Source: Medicago truncatula
Lineage: Eukaryota; Streptophyta; Magnoliopsida; Fabales; Fabaceae
DNA length: 64,000 nucleotides
Direction: 5' to 3'
Assembly: GCF_003473485.1 (NCBI RefSeq)
Contig: NC_053044.1
Span: 32,802,091-32,866,090 of the forward strand
In this document: positions 50,982 to 62,156 of the stretch, piece after piece
How the letters are laid out: the number at the start of each line of letters is the position of its first letter
Numbering within the stretch: the stretch's first letter is position 1
Program-made: the position numbers and the translations under genes
Notes under the pieces: model-generated
Databases searched by the model: none
Told to the model about the DNA's origin: nothing
The model's input: only the letters and a program-made list of their open reading frames with translations

Positions 50982-51696
50982 CCTTTCATTTGAGCAGGGT
51001 AGCTTTGATGCTAGAGGTGTGGATTCAGACAGGTTAAAGGTTTGGGTGGATACTCCAGTGCTTACCCCTATGCCGCAACCTATACCTACCAGCTATGCTT
51101 ATTTGACAGCTGACAAGCTCCCTTCAAGCCAAACCTTGGTTCCTCCTTCCATTATGCTGCAGCCTTAAAGAGTGTGCAGATTCTTTCCAATTTTTGGGGG
51201 GATGAGGTAGAAGAAGTAGAAGAGGTGATGGAGGACACTCTCAGCCATGAGGCTTGAGATGGAAGACTTTCCAAGTCTATTTGAGAGCACTAAGACAGAG
51301 AAAAAGAAGAAGAAGAAGAAGCAGGTGAACAACGTGATGCCTTATAGCTTTAACTTAGCCGGAATGAGGACCCGTGCACAAAAGAGTACCTCCAAAGCCG
51401 CCTTGACAGATACATAATAGTTGGTCCAATTGCAAGAGTATAGATGAGAATGTCAATACTTTTGTTAAAATTTTCATAGAGAGGGCAGTCTTTTAGTTGT
51501 TGTTTGGCCTGGAATGGTCATAGTTTGACTAGTTTTATGTTCAATGGTTGTATTTGACACCTCTTTCATTAGGCCTTTTCTTTTCTTGGGATAGACCCGG
51601 TTTCTCTTTTCATAGGTTTTACTCTATGTATCTCTGTTGTATTGGTTCAGGCCTCTCCTGTCTTTTATATTTTATTGCTTTTATCAAAATAAAAAA
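50982..51696 (+). mobile_element. Short LINE-like insertion with ORF1-type end and 3' tail
   Basis: Flanked by ATGTAAAA(A)TATAC (50968-50981 and 51697-51709, one-base difference). The insert holds a broken coding part (DARGVDSDRLKVWVDTPVL; later EMEDFPSLFESTKTEKKKKK and SFNLAGMRTRAQKS) and then directly a pyrimidine-rich 3' region ending in ATCAAAATAAAAAAA. No reverse transcriptase is present, so it looks like an internally deleted or non-autonomous copy. Confidence 0.6.
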
Positions 51697-51816
51697 ATGT
51701 AAAATATACGACCGAAATGCATGATGATAAAAAAAAAAAAAAAAAAGTAAAAATAAAGCATCAAAGAGGCGACATCACATTTTATATTAATTAAAAATAT
51801 CATTGGATTTGTTTTT

Positions 51817-52172
51817 GGGAACTTCTACGGTACACCCGCAAATTGCAGTGTACCGGTACTCTCGCTTACAATTTTTATAAATTAACTATCATTTTATAAG
51901 AAAAAACATAATTTCATTTTTTTATAAATATCATACTAATTTTTTTTACATTTTATTGTAAAAAAATAATCAAAATTCTCTATTATGAGTAATAAGAATT
52001 CAAAAAAATCAAATTTTATTGCGTTGACGTTTTTGGTAGATAAGATTTAGTTATTATAATTATAGGTGATAGAAAATAATTTTTTCCTACAAAAAATAAC
52101 TCATTTAACTATTAATTTAAAGATTTGGTGTACCAATACACTCAAATTGTTGGGTGTACCATAGAATTTACC
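51817..52172. mobile_element. MITE with 9-bp target duplication
   Basis: Inverted ends TTCTA(C/T)GGTACACCC. Exact 9-bp repeats TTTGTTTTT at 51808-51816 and 52173-52181. 356 bp, AT-rich, non-coding. The duplication length fits the Mutator superfamily. Confidence 0.7.
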
Positions 52173-52663
52173 TTTGTTTTTAATTTATAACATTTTATAT
52201 CAAAGTTAATACATATTGTGGGTCACCGGATGATGGAGGGATGATATGATCAAGAAGTCGATATGCCCTAGCATGAATTTTGAAAATTTTAGACCACATA
52301 CTATATTGGAGTTTTTTTTTCTTCAATATCTAGTCTAACTTTGATGAAATTGACGATGTTATTGATGGTGAGAGAAGGATGAGTGGGAGAGGTGGTAGAT
52401 TTTGAAGAAGTAGGTTTTCGGATTCAGTTTATGCAATGATGGAGGATGATGGTGATGACCTTTGACCGCAACAACGTTAAGTGCAAAAATAAGAGAGATT
52501 ATTTCAGACTTAAAATTGCATATACCATGATAAAATTACTCCCCTTCTCACAAGAACGTAAACTCATAGGATTATTTGCACTCTCTTAGGGGTTAGAGAC
52601 GTATTATTGACTCGACAATATAAACTTGAAACATCTAACATTATAACATAATCAAAATATTTA

Positions 52664-53198
52664 GGGTTAAATATGTTTTTGGTCCCTATAAAATTGGGAC
52701 CTTTTAAGTTTAGTCCTTACTTAATTTTAATAATTCTTTTAGTTCCTAAAAAAAAAATTGCACCCAGAATTAGTCCCTCTTCAATTCAAATTTGTTTAAT
52801 TTATGCTTAAACTTGAGTTTTTGAACAATTTTTTGCAGAAGTGTTAAGAATATTACTAAAAGTTCCTTTGCAAAAAATTGTCGCAAAATTTGATTTTTAC
52901 GTCCAGATTTTGTTAATTTTATCTTTAACTTTTGTCGTTTTAAAAAATTCATATTTAGTTCGTTTTATGTTAAAAAATTCTAAATTTTAGTAAATGAACC
53001 TTTCATAGTGTTATAAATTTGTCTAAAAAAATCGTTCAAAAATTTAAGAGTTTAAATATAATTAAACAAACTTTGTTGTAACAGGGACTAAAATTAGAAG
53101 TAATTTTCTTTTGCAGGGACTAAAAAACCTATTAAAATTAAGTAAGGACTAAACTTAGAAGTTCGTAATTTTATAGGGACTAAGAACATATTTAACCC
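52664..53198. mobile_element. Mutator-type MITE, 535 bp
   Basis: Inverted ends GGGTTAAATATGTT(T/C)TT(G/A)GTCCCTAT, with long complementary arms (GTTTAGTCCTTACTTAATTT). Exact 9-bp repeats AAATATTTA at 52655-52663 and 53199-53207. The ORF at 52952-52770 lies inside it and is a shadow. Confidence 0.85.
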
Positions 53199-53207
53199 AA
53201 ATATTTA

Positions 53208-54451
53208 TGTTAAAAAAATATTATAAAATGAAAATCATAAGTATGAATTTGGAGTAAGGAAAAAATATCTTCTCTAAAATGAAAATATTTGGGATTATTG
53301 TGGTCAAATTATAAAAAAAGGTCCTGATCCATTATTTTTTAGTCGAATTTCAGAGGAATCTTCTTAAAATAAAATTTTTTGCCACCGAAAGGTAAAAAAA
53401 TTGATGCAAAACAACACCTTATAAATATGAATTTAATTGACAAGTACGTAATCTCAATGGCAAGATAGATGAAAAACTCATTTATCTCGTATTTCTTGTA
53501 ACTTATTAAGCAACTTTCACATATCTATGATGAGTTCTGATGTGGATGCTTTCTTTGTTGTACAACTTAGATTGAAGTCTTGAAGGTCAGCTAAAATACG
53601 CATTGAAAGTTGTAATATTTAATTAGTTCAAAATAGTACACTATGTCTCATGTAGACTTGTAAGAATATGAGTCAACAAACAAGCGTTAATAAATTAATG
53701 GATGTGTTCTTCAAAAAAAATTAATGGATGTGTTATGGCTTTGTTCACCCGTACCTCACCTAATATTGTTTCACAATATTGATAGAGTCAAAATGGAGCA
53801 GCTAGCTGATGCAAAGGACTATGGATTATGTTTGGTTCCCCTTAAGAAGGGCACTCCCCCGTCCCTTTACGTATACATTCATTGTCTTTTTCACATTTTT
53901 TTAGTATAATTAACGTGTCTGTTTTGTGCGTTAATATTACTACCAAATTGTTATTTGATTGTACTATGTATAAAATTTGACTTTTCATATTTCAAGATAA
54001 GTTAGTAGTATTAATTAGAGGTATGTTTAAGAAAAAAATAATTAATGCATCTAGTAATTTGAAAATGAGTTTACATTTAGGAACAAAAATAAAGTCAAAT
54101 GAGTGTTTAGATATAGGAACGGAGGGAGTATAATAATATACCCTTCAATTAATAAAAGTTTGAGTCAATATTCATCTGATTTTTCATTATAGTACATTTG
54201 TAATTTGTAAATGAGTTTTCTTAACCTATACTCATGATTTTAGTATTTTTGACAAAATCAAACTGTAGCAATAGTAATTAAATCAAGTGTTGCTATTCCA
54301 TAAGTATTAAACTTGGTTACCTTAGGCAAGCAAGTATGACTATTGATGCAAGTGTCACTATTTCATTTTTTGTTTTGTTTTGACTGATTCAAATAAGTAT
54401 GACTATTTCCACCAAAATAGAAAGCAAGTTTACAAAAAAATGAAACAAGTA
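53208..54451. other. Spacer with one unidentified coding-like piece
   Basis: Positions 53724-53909 hold a plus-strand open frame in which VKMEQLADAKDYGLCLVPL is protein-like and followed by AT-rich sequence. It may be an exon relic of an unknown gene. The rest is AT-rich; GGAACGGAGGGAGTA near 54117 looks like one end of a Stowaway-type element without its partner. Confidence 0.35.
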
Positions 54452-54459
54452 TGAGTATC

Positions 54460-56089
54460 CAAGGTTTTAAATAACGGTCGCGGTCGTGTTAAGGTTGTTG
54501 CGATTTCGGCTATTACGAATGTTGCGTTATAAATTGCGGTCGTCGTGGCGTGAATTATCACAACAACACTTAGTTACTACTCTATTATTCATATTTCTTT
54601 AATTCTCTTTTTTTTCGTTGAGATATTATTGACTCATCACAATCTCATTATCTATTTTTTCTTATAAACTGTTGTTTTTGGATTTCCAAACTGTTGTATT
54701 TGGATTTCCAAATTCTATTATCTACCGAAGTTGTTACTAGGTTGAGTCACGACCATGTCGCTTTCTTTAAGACGTTTCGTGGCACTGCCCAAAATTGTGC
54801 AAGGCAGACCATCTACCATGCCGCCTCCAGGATAAAACAAGCTCAACTACAACTGTGTGGTTAATTACTGCACTGTAGAAAACCGTTCGAGAATTACACC
54901 CTCAAATATGGTACTAAGACCACTCTTTAATACTAAAATCACTTTAATATGATATTGTTACCACTCTGTTATAGTGTTGAGAGCACTCAAATATGGTGTT
55001 GCCACCATTCTAATTTTAATTTCTCCAAAACATCAATATGGCACTACGACCACTCAAATATGGTGATACCACCATTTCTCCTCAAATAGAAAAATATTGA
55101 AATACTTTTTATATATATCGTTAAGATCATTCATAATTCTAATGGAACATTGTTATTCCAAATAGGGACTATGATCTTAAAAATATTCTTTATTCTGAAG
55201 GGACATATATTATCGAAGGGACTATGTTTTAAGACCATTATTAATTCCAAAGGGACATTAAACCGAAAAGGGACTATGATCTTAAGAACACTCTTAATTT
55301 CGAAGGGACGGAAAAATGAGATGAAGAGAAGAAAGACTCGTCAACACAAGTCAATAAAGGAAGAAGAGAGAAAGAGTTCCCGACAACTCAATGAAACTCT
55401 TTGGTGTGTTTTTTGAACTAGGTGAACTCTCCTTTTATAGGGAGAGTTTGTAACTAATTTGGAGAAACTTAAGAATTAAGTAAACTTAAAAATTAAGCAA
55501 CCTACATATCAGGTCAAGTAACAAATTAATCGGATAAGTTCAAAAAGAAACAAACCCACAAGATTAGATAAAACAAACTAATGAAGGAAAGATAGGAAAT
55601 TCAGTTGAATTTTCAATCTTATCACAACAAACATAATCTAAAATTATGAGAAGTGATATCCATGAATAAAGAATAATAATTATTATTATTTTCATCATTA
55701 TCAGATATTTAAAATTAAATACCACTATTTAAACACTAATAATGTGTGTGTTTTATTTTATGTGGGACCTCCACGCTTTATTTTTTTCAATTCACACAAC
55801 ACTGGATCAAAGTTTAATAAATTGGTGTTTAATCTTCCAACCTTCCAATTTCTTTCCATCTTCACACCAATGTTCCAACATAAACGGTGTTGTGTGTTTC
55901 GTTTCCCTAATGATGTGTCGCATGCGTAACAAAGTTTTATAGTTGTATCGGCTGTTTGTCACATTCATAACAGACGTTTCAGTATAATTTTTCATTTCAC
56001 TCTAAAAACATGTAAAAACGATATCAGTAGTCACCTATACTTTTTTATCGCGGCCGTTTTCATGTAACAGACCGTTATTTAAAACCTTG
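54460..56089. mobile_element. 1.6-kb element with perfect 20-bp inverted ends
   Basis: Ends CAAGGTTTTAAATAACGGTC are exactly inverted (54460-54479 and 56070-56089). The flanks TGAGTAT(C/G) at 54452-54459 and 56090-56097 match at 7 of 8 bases. This suggests a hAT-type, non-autonomous element. No transposase is seen. The interior (about 54900-55320) is made of degenerate repeats (ATGGTG..ACCAC and GGGACTATGATCTTAA). A TATA box in minus orientation (CTATAAAAGG, near 55433) hints that an LTR or promoter fragment is embedded. Confidence 0.75.
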
Positions 56090-56097
56090 TGAGTATG

Positions 56098-56888
56098 GTT
56101 AAAACAAAAGAGAAAAAAAGGCGTGTGCACAACAAGGACACGCTACACGTACACGGATACCATGTTGGCCTAGCACGCGCACAAACAAGACAAGAACACT
56201 ACTCACAACACAATTGCTAGCCGGCACTTACCCCACCACTAGTACCTTCAAATTTGAATTGAGACCATAGGATACTACATCACATTTACTACTATAATAA
56301 ATAGAATAATAACTTCAATTTCTCAGTCACACCCACGAGAGAATCATTTATTATTCTAATCTAATAGTAAAATCATTCGCAACTCATATCATATGCTCCT
56401 CCTCCAAATATATTGAAACATTCAACGGTCAACATTCAAATAGTAACCTTTAATCCCTATTCACCTACACTACAATACAAGCCGCTCCTCTAAAAATAAA
56501 AGAAAGAACCTTTTTTTTTTGCCATTATTTGACTTTAATATTTAAAGTATTATTATTTATTGAATCGATTTATCAAACTCAAATGATAATAAAGTTCACT
56601 CATAAGTTATAACGAATTAATTGAAAGAACCTAAGTCGATATTTTATAGAACAATTCTTATCAAATTTCACTTCTTGTCTAAACTTGAGGTTACTCAAAA
56701 TATCTTCTTAAGCATTAGAGGGTTAACATAAAAAAAAGATTTGAGAACGGATCTAAAAGTAGGCTCCTCTTTATATTTCATATTGAATATCCATAAATCA
56801 ATAATTCTTAGATAAATAGTCACTTTTATTATTGAATGTGCAAAGAGTAAACACAATAATCTTTCAATGTATTGAAATTCTAAAATAG
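56098..56888. other. Spacer without recognised content
   Basis: No gene, RNA or repeat border is seen. Confidence 0.5.
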
Positions 56889-56890
56889 TA

Positions 56891-57377
56891 CTCCCTCCGT
56901 TTTTAAATAGGTTTAAATGTGTCATTGGTCTCTGCACTTTCATCAGATTTTGGCATTGGTCCCTGCACTTTTTTTTTGTTTGGTATTGGTCCTTGCACTT
57001 TGTAAAAATATTGGTATTGGTCCCTCTGTTAACTTTATGTTAAAAAAAAACACAAAACCAACGGAGTGCCACGTGGCCCAATCATTTCACGCCACGTGGC
57101 ACCAATAGCAATATTTTTACAAAGTGCAGAGACCAATACCAATATTTTTACAAAGTGCAGAGACCAATTCCAAACAAAAAAAAGTGTAGGGATCAATGCC
57201 AAAATCTGATGAAAGTGCAAGGACTAAAGACATATTTAAACCTTTTAAATATAAGCAAAATTGACTTTTTAGGTTCATTTATTTAATAATGTATGTGATC
57301 CATATTATTAACCACATACATCATTAAATGAATGAACCTAAAAAATAAATTTTACTTATATTTAAAAACGGAGGGAG
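56891..57377. mobile_element. Stowaway-like MITE, interrupted by another MITE
   Basis: Ends CTCCCTCCGTTTTTAAATA are inverted and flanked by TA (56889-56890 and 57378-57379). Without the insert and one target copy the element would be about 145 bases, a usual size. Arms AAATTGACTTTTTAGGTTCAT pair with the right half. Confidence 0.85.
56910..57242. mobile_element. Mutator-type MITE nested in the Stowaway element
   Basis: Ends GGTTTAAAT(G/A)TGTC are inverted, and the arms continue for about 150 bases (CACTTTCATCAGATTTTGGC, AAAGTGCAGAGACCAA). Exact 9-bp repeats TTTTAAATA at 56901-56909 and 57243-57251. The outer element's intact right arm shows this site once. The centre has CCACGTGG-type G-box words on both sides (about 57068 and 57092). 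Confidence 0.9.
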
Positions 57378-57726
57378 TATATGATTATATACTACGTTGA
57401 TCAAAATAATCTTCGACGTTAAAATATTTTATTAATTCATATCAGTCGATAATTTACTTCCTATCATATCATATCATATAAATAATAAAATATACTTACT
57501 TATCAACTTCTATAAAAAATGAGGGTCCTTAAAACATACATAAGCATTCCCTTTAAAAAAATCACCTACAGTAAAATACAAACCCCCCTCCTCTAAATAA
57601 AAAGAACCTTTATATGTTGTCATTATTTGATTTGAATATTTATTTATTCCTTATTCAACTACTCATATAACCTAGCTTTGACCCGTGTATCACATTGACC
57701 CACTTACTTTGACCCTTCCTCCTCCA

Positions 57727-57735
57727 CATATAAAA
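57727..57735 (+). promoter_or_regulatory. TATA box of the U-box gene
   Basis: ATATAAAAC about 150 bases upstream of the ATG at 57879. A CT/CA-rich leader without ATG follows. Confidence 0.55.
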
Positions 57736-57878
57736 CCAAACAACCCAACCATCTTTCTCTTCATATCATTAAACACTTCCCAATCTACAATCCTTCATTC
57801 CAAGAACAAAACAAAAAAAACACAAACACAAATTTCATAAAACAAAAACACATATTTTCTATTACAAACAAACAAAAA

Positions 57879-59198
57879 ATGGTTTTATCATGGACTAAAA
57901 GAAACATGTTCCGCCGCACCAGCAAAGCAAAACACCAACTTCCCGGCGCCGGCGACGGTGAATTAACGGTGGAGGAAATAACAATCCCAACCAATTTCCG
58001 GTGTCCGGTGAGTCTAGACTTGATGAAAGATCCAGTAACTCTATCAACAGGAATCACCTACGACAGATTCAGCATCGATAAATGGATCGAAGCCGGAAAC
58101 AAAACTTGCCCAGTTACAAATCAAAAACTTTCAACCTTCGAAATCACACCAAATCACACCATAAGAAAAATGATTCAGAGTTGGTGTGTTGAGAATAGTT
58201 CTTATGGGATTGAGAGAATTCCAACACCTCGTATACCAGTTTCCGGGTACGAGGTTAATGAGGTTTGTACTAGGTTGTTGTCGGGTTGTAGAAATTTGGA
58301 TGAGAAAAAGTGTGTTGAGTTTGTTGGAAAGATTAAGATTTGGTGGAGAGAGAGTGAGAGGAATAAGAGGGTTATAATTGGAAATGGAGTTTCTTCTGTT
58401 TTAGCTACGGTTTTTGATTCTTTTTCATGTGTTTCTTTTGAGGAACATGTTGTTGTTTTGGAGGAGGTTTTGGAGATTTTAACATGGATTGTTAAAACTT
58501 CTTTTGGTGATTCGAAAACGAAGATGTGTTTATCGTCTTCGTCTTTGAATTGTTTGGTTTGGTTTTTAGATGGCAAAGATTTAGGTGCAAGACAAAATGC
58601 TGTTTTGTTGCTTAAAGAAATGAATGTTGAGGAGTTATCAAGAATTGAAGGTGTTGTTGAGGGTTTGGTTAAGATTGTTAAGGAACCAATTGGGTCAAGT
58701 GCTACAAAAGCATGTTTGACCACAATTTTCAAGTTGGTTTCATCGGCGAAAAATAGAGATGAAATTAGTGAAAGGTTTGTTGAATTGGGTTTGGTTTCAT
58801 TTTTGCTTGAAACAATTGTTGATGGAGAAAAAGGGATATGTGAGAAAGCACTTGGTGTGTTGGATTGTTTATGTGATTGCAAGAAAGGGAAAGAGGTTGT
58901 TCAAACGAACGCTTTAGCTTTGCCTCTTGTGATTAAGAAGCTTTTGAGGGTGTCTCCTTTGGCATCTAGTTTTGCTGTTGGGATTGTTAGGAAGATACTA
59001 TGTGAGAAGAAGGAAGAAAGAGTTTTGATTGAGGCAATTCAACTTGGTGCTTTTCAGAAACTTTTGGTTATGTTGCAAGTTGGGTGTGAGGAGAAAACAA
59101 AGGAGAATACTACTGAGTTGTTGAAATTGTTGAATGGTTATAGAAGCAAAGCTGAATGTGTTGATAATTCATTAGATTTCAAGTATCTCAAGAACTAA
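57879..59198 (+). CDS. PUB21: U-box/ARM E3 ubiquitin ligase (PUB20/21/22 type)
   Basis: 439 residues, intronless. The U-box covers about residues 36-109, with IPTNFRCPVSLDLMKDPVTL, GITYDRFSIDKWI and TCPVTNQKL, the surface that binds E2 enzymes. After it comes a helical region of about 300 residues with ARM-type repeats (for example DGKDLGARQNAVLLLKEM and SSATKACLTTIFKLV) that would bind the target. The N-terminus is basic (FRRTSKAK). Length and layout match plant PUB20-PUB24 proteins, which add ubiquitin to regulators of stress and immune signalling and act in the cytosol and nucleus. The start is the first ATG after the TATA box. The family is firm; the symbol is my best match within it and could be PUB20 or a close paralogue. 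Confidence 0.92.
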   Translation: MVLSWTKRNMFRRTSKAKHQLPGAGDGELTVEEITIPTNFRCPVSLDLMKDPVTLSTGITYDRFSIDKWIEAGNKTCPVTNQKLSTFEITPNHTIRKMIQSWCVENSSYGIERIPTPRIPVSGYEVNEVCTRLLSGCRNLDEKKCVEFVGKIKIWWRESERNKRVIIGNGVSSVLATVFDSFSCVSFEEHVVVLEEVLEILTWIVKTSFGDSKTKMCLSSSSLNCLVWFLDGKDLGARQNAVLLLKEMNVEELSRIEGVVEGLVKIVKEPIGSSATKACLTTIFKLVSSAKNRDEISERFVELGLVSFLLETIVDGEKGICEKALGVLDCLCDCKKGKEVVQTNALALPLVIKKLLRVSPLASSFAVGIVRKILCEKKEERVLIEAIQLGAFQKLLVMLQVGCEEKTKENTTELLKLLNGYRSKAECVDNSLDFKYLKN

Positions 59199-60370
59199 GA
59201 AGCCTTTCTAAATACTGATTCAAGAGATTTTTTTTATGAATACTCATGAGAATGAGATTCATTCATTTCTTTTTTTTTTTGTATAGGGTAGATTCATTTA
59301 TAGAGACTCAATTCTTTGATGTATAAAGATACACACACATGAATAAAGTTAACAGAAATTATACAAATATTTATTTTGATACTTGGAAATTCATTCTTTG
59401 ACTAATTGAGATTTATTGCGAGCATATTTTGCAGTTGTGTTTGTAAATGGCTTTTCAACTCGTGATATTTAGTTTGTATATCTCAAGTTATATTAGAAGG
59501 TATGAAAATGGTGACTTTTAACATAATGGGAAAATGTCACAAACAACATAATGGTGCTCAACAATATAGAAAGTTTGGCATTCAAATTTTACACACTGCT
59601 ATAGTTTCTCTTATTATATACTTGTGTTCCCCCCTCTATTGTGACTTTACTTTGGGAAGCTATGAAGTTTGGTTTGCCAAAGTAAAGTCAAAGTAATGAT
59701 GCAATTTCAGTAATTGATCTTTCTGAGAAAAGAAAAATACAGTTCCAGTGCAAGAAATTGATGTTAATGTTTAAGTGCAAACAATGGTTCCTGTGCAAGA
59801 AAAGCCGCCTTTTCAAACAAACTTCCAATGTCCCTTCCAATTCGCCTATTAACATAGTCGACAATCGTCATTAAAGTTAATAACCGAATTGGAAGGGACG
59901 TTGAAGGTTTGGGCTTGTGGTTGTATTGGTAGTGGTGGGAAGTTTTAAAATCAGAGGAGACACAATGAAAAAGAGAGTAAAAAATGTAAGAAATAAAAGT
60001 GGAAGAGAGTGAGAATTGCGCTTTCAATTGAGGGTAAGTAATCTATTTATATATAGGTTCATGGTAGGATGGCTCCATCTCAGTTGGAGCCATGTTGAAG
60101 ATAAAATTTTCAGCCAAATAAAAATGAAAAACGAAAAGAAAAAAGAAAATAAAAACATCTCAGTTGGAGCCATGATGAAGGATGTATAAATTAATTTGCT
60201 AAAAAACCGAAGAAGAATAAAAAAAGGTAGTAGGATGGCGCCATCTGAGAGAGAGCCATCCTAAAAGATGGTGGCGCTATGATAAAGGGAAAATAAAAGT
60301 AGGGTAGATTGGATATTTATTTTGAAAGTAGGGTAGATTGGAGTATTATTTTCAAAAGTAGGGTAGTTTA
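59199..60370. other. 3' flank of the U-box gene, hairpin and short repeats
   Basis: The 3' UTR probably reaches about 59350. A perfect 15-bp inverted pair (GTCCCTTCCAATTCG) lies at 59830-59844 and 59885-59899. Duplicated words follow: CTCAGTTGGAGCCATG (60078 and 60158), ATGGCGCCATC (60235), and three copies of AAAGTAGGGTAG at 60295-60370. A TATATATAAATAG box on the minus strand lies near 60043-60056. Together they suggest a retroelement remnant, without coding proof. Confidence 0.4.
59830..59899. repeat. Hairpin with 15-bp perfect arms
   Basis: Arms 59830-59844 and 59885-59899, loop of 40 bases. Inside the loop GCCTATTAAC and GTTAATAACC nearly pair as well. Confidence 0.75.
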
Positions 60371-60371
60371 A

Positions 60372-61520
60372 AAAAAAAATCAAGAAGCTCATGTCATGCA
60401 AAATTCTGCTGCAAGGAACTCTGCCATGCATTCTGCTGAGAAGTCTGCTGTGAATTCTGATATGGAACTTAATGTTTTTGTCATGGACCAAATTGAGGCT
60501 AAAAAAAATAATTTAGTTGATGAAGTTCCAGATGTAGATCTTCCACGAGCCAAGGCACCAGTCATTCAAGATAGATCTTTGGATGAAATTGAGTTGATAC
60601 AAATGCAGCAACAGAATTCGGTGGAAGAGTTGGACTGAAAAAAAATCTTCTTCGGAAGAATTTCATGTTATCACCATAGTACAAGTTTCACTTCGTCTCA
60701 TTTTTTTTCCACACTATGGGATTTTTGTTCATTGTTTTATGTGAGAATGCATCAAAACGAACATGCATACGTTATCTTTCAGTCAAGAGTGGAAGAGGCA
60801 CAGGCCTTTGTTTGAGACTAGTTGAAGAGCATTAGAGAAGACATCAAGGAGCTTCTCAGGTAATTTTCTGCTATTGATGGTGCATAACTGTGTTTATATT
60901 AGCAAATACTGTTGTATGAACTAATAATATAGTGTTGGCTGCAATATCTAGTTCGATGAATTCAATACTAATTTTGATTCAGATGAAAAAACACCAGAAA
61001 AACGTGATTAATTTGATGCTCGTTTAGTACATAAGATGTTAACTCGTTAGCCTTCGATGACTGCACCAATCTTCTTTGCTATATTATTGGTTTGGCAACA
61101 AAGTTCGATTGGATTTAAGCATATGCTACTTTTCGACTAGTTCACATTGGTTCTATTATTGATATTAGCTTAGATTTAAGCGTCAATTTGAAACCCTATC
61201 GTCTGAGGGATCTCAGCCTGTATCGGAATGCCTTAAGTGCTTGTTTGTTTATCAAGAAGCTGGAAAATTTGCTATGTGCATGATTCCTGCTCTATTTGCT
61301 TATGCAACTCCTCGGCCAATGGTCATATACTTTCTGATGCAAAGTTTGATAGTTCATCTTGTTATAACTTCCACTGTTACACTTTGCTTCCATATAGTTT
61401 TTTATTGGTTGCTAGTTTTCAAATCTAGATTAGGTGGTTTAGGAGCAGAATTTTCTATTGGGACTTCATCCTGGTTTAATGTGATTATTCTTGGTGGTAA
61501 TTTTAGATTCATTTTTTGAC
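60372..61520 (+). pseudogene. Fossil of an intron-containing gene, unidentified
   Basis: Three plus-strand pieces look coding. Positions 60372-60638 encode an acidic stretch ending VEELD and a stop. Positions 60786-60859 carry RVEEAQAF and SIREDIKELLR, with an AG before and a GT after, but with in-frame stops. Positions 61175-61519 encode a hydrophobic segment with about two or three membrane-like helices (MIPALFAYATPRPMVIYFLM, HLVITSTVTLCFHIVFYWLL). The order and splice-like borders suggest a decayed gene. I do not recognise the family. Confidence 0.4.
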
Positions 61521-62156
61521 TTTTTTACAATTCTTAAGATCAGGGTAAAGTACTTTGTGGCTTGTGCTAGCTAATACTTAAACTAAAATGTTTTGTGAGC
61601 TTTTTGAAATTTGTATTTTGCATTTTAGCATTTAGGTTATGAAAATTGATGTTTATTTCGTTCGAGTGGTAATGGACTTCACCTTGTGTGGAAAACCTTG
61701 TTATTCAATCCCTGACTTGCATATGGAGATAACATGATTGGGTAAGGAGAATTTACGCCATGTCCAACAAGTTCTTCGATATAGATTAGTCATTACTAAT
61801 CATGATCATGAAAAACTCTTCGAATCAAAAACTATACCAGTTCACACAAGAAAAAATTGAGATATCAATCAATGAGTATAACAGGAATTTTCAAGGCAAT
61901 TCTTGATAAACAAGTAAAAATATATCAAATAACAACTCATTCCAAAACGATATTTATTCAACTTAAAAAAACTTACAGAAATCAAACACTCTTATAAACA
62001 AGACAGATACAAAGTGATGAAACAAAGAAACAAACATGCAAATCCCGACCATGGACAAATCCACAGTCACTTATTTTAGTCTTAATTCATATCAAAACAC
62101 AATGACATAACAACCAAATACAAAGCGATGGTAAAAAGTAACAACCACATGACGCT
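61521..62156. other. 3' flank of the MADS-box gene
   Basis: AT-rich; the right end is probably 3' UTR of the MADS-box gene. Nothing else is seen. Confidence 0.5.

Noticed and set aside
58202..58882. 226-codon frame opposite the U-box gene
   Set aside because: A shadow of the strongly coding plus strand, with a Ser/Thr/Lys-rich translation and no motifs.
59764..60027. Minus-strand frame of 87 codons with a hydrophobic start
   Set aside because: It begins with TTG and has no ATG before the hydrophobic part. It overlaps a hairpin and repeat words, so a gene is not supported.
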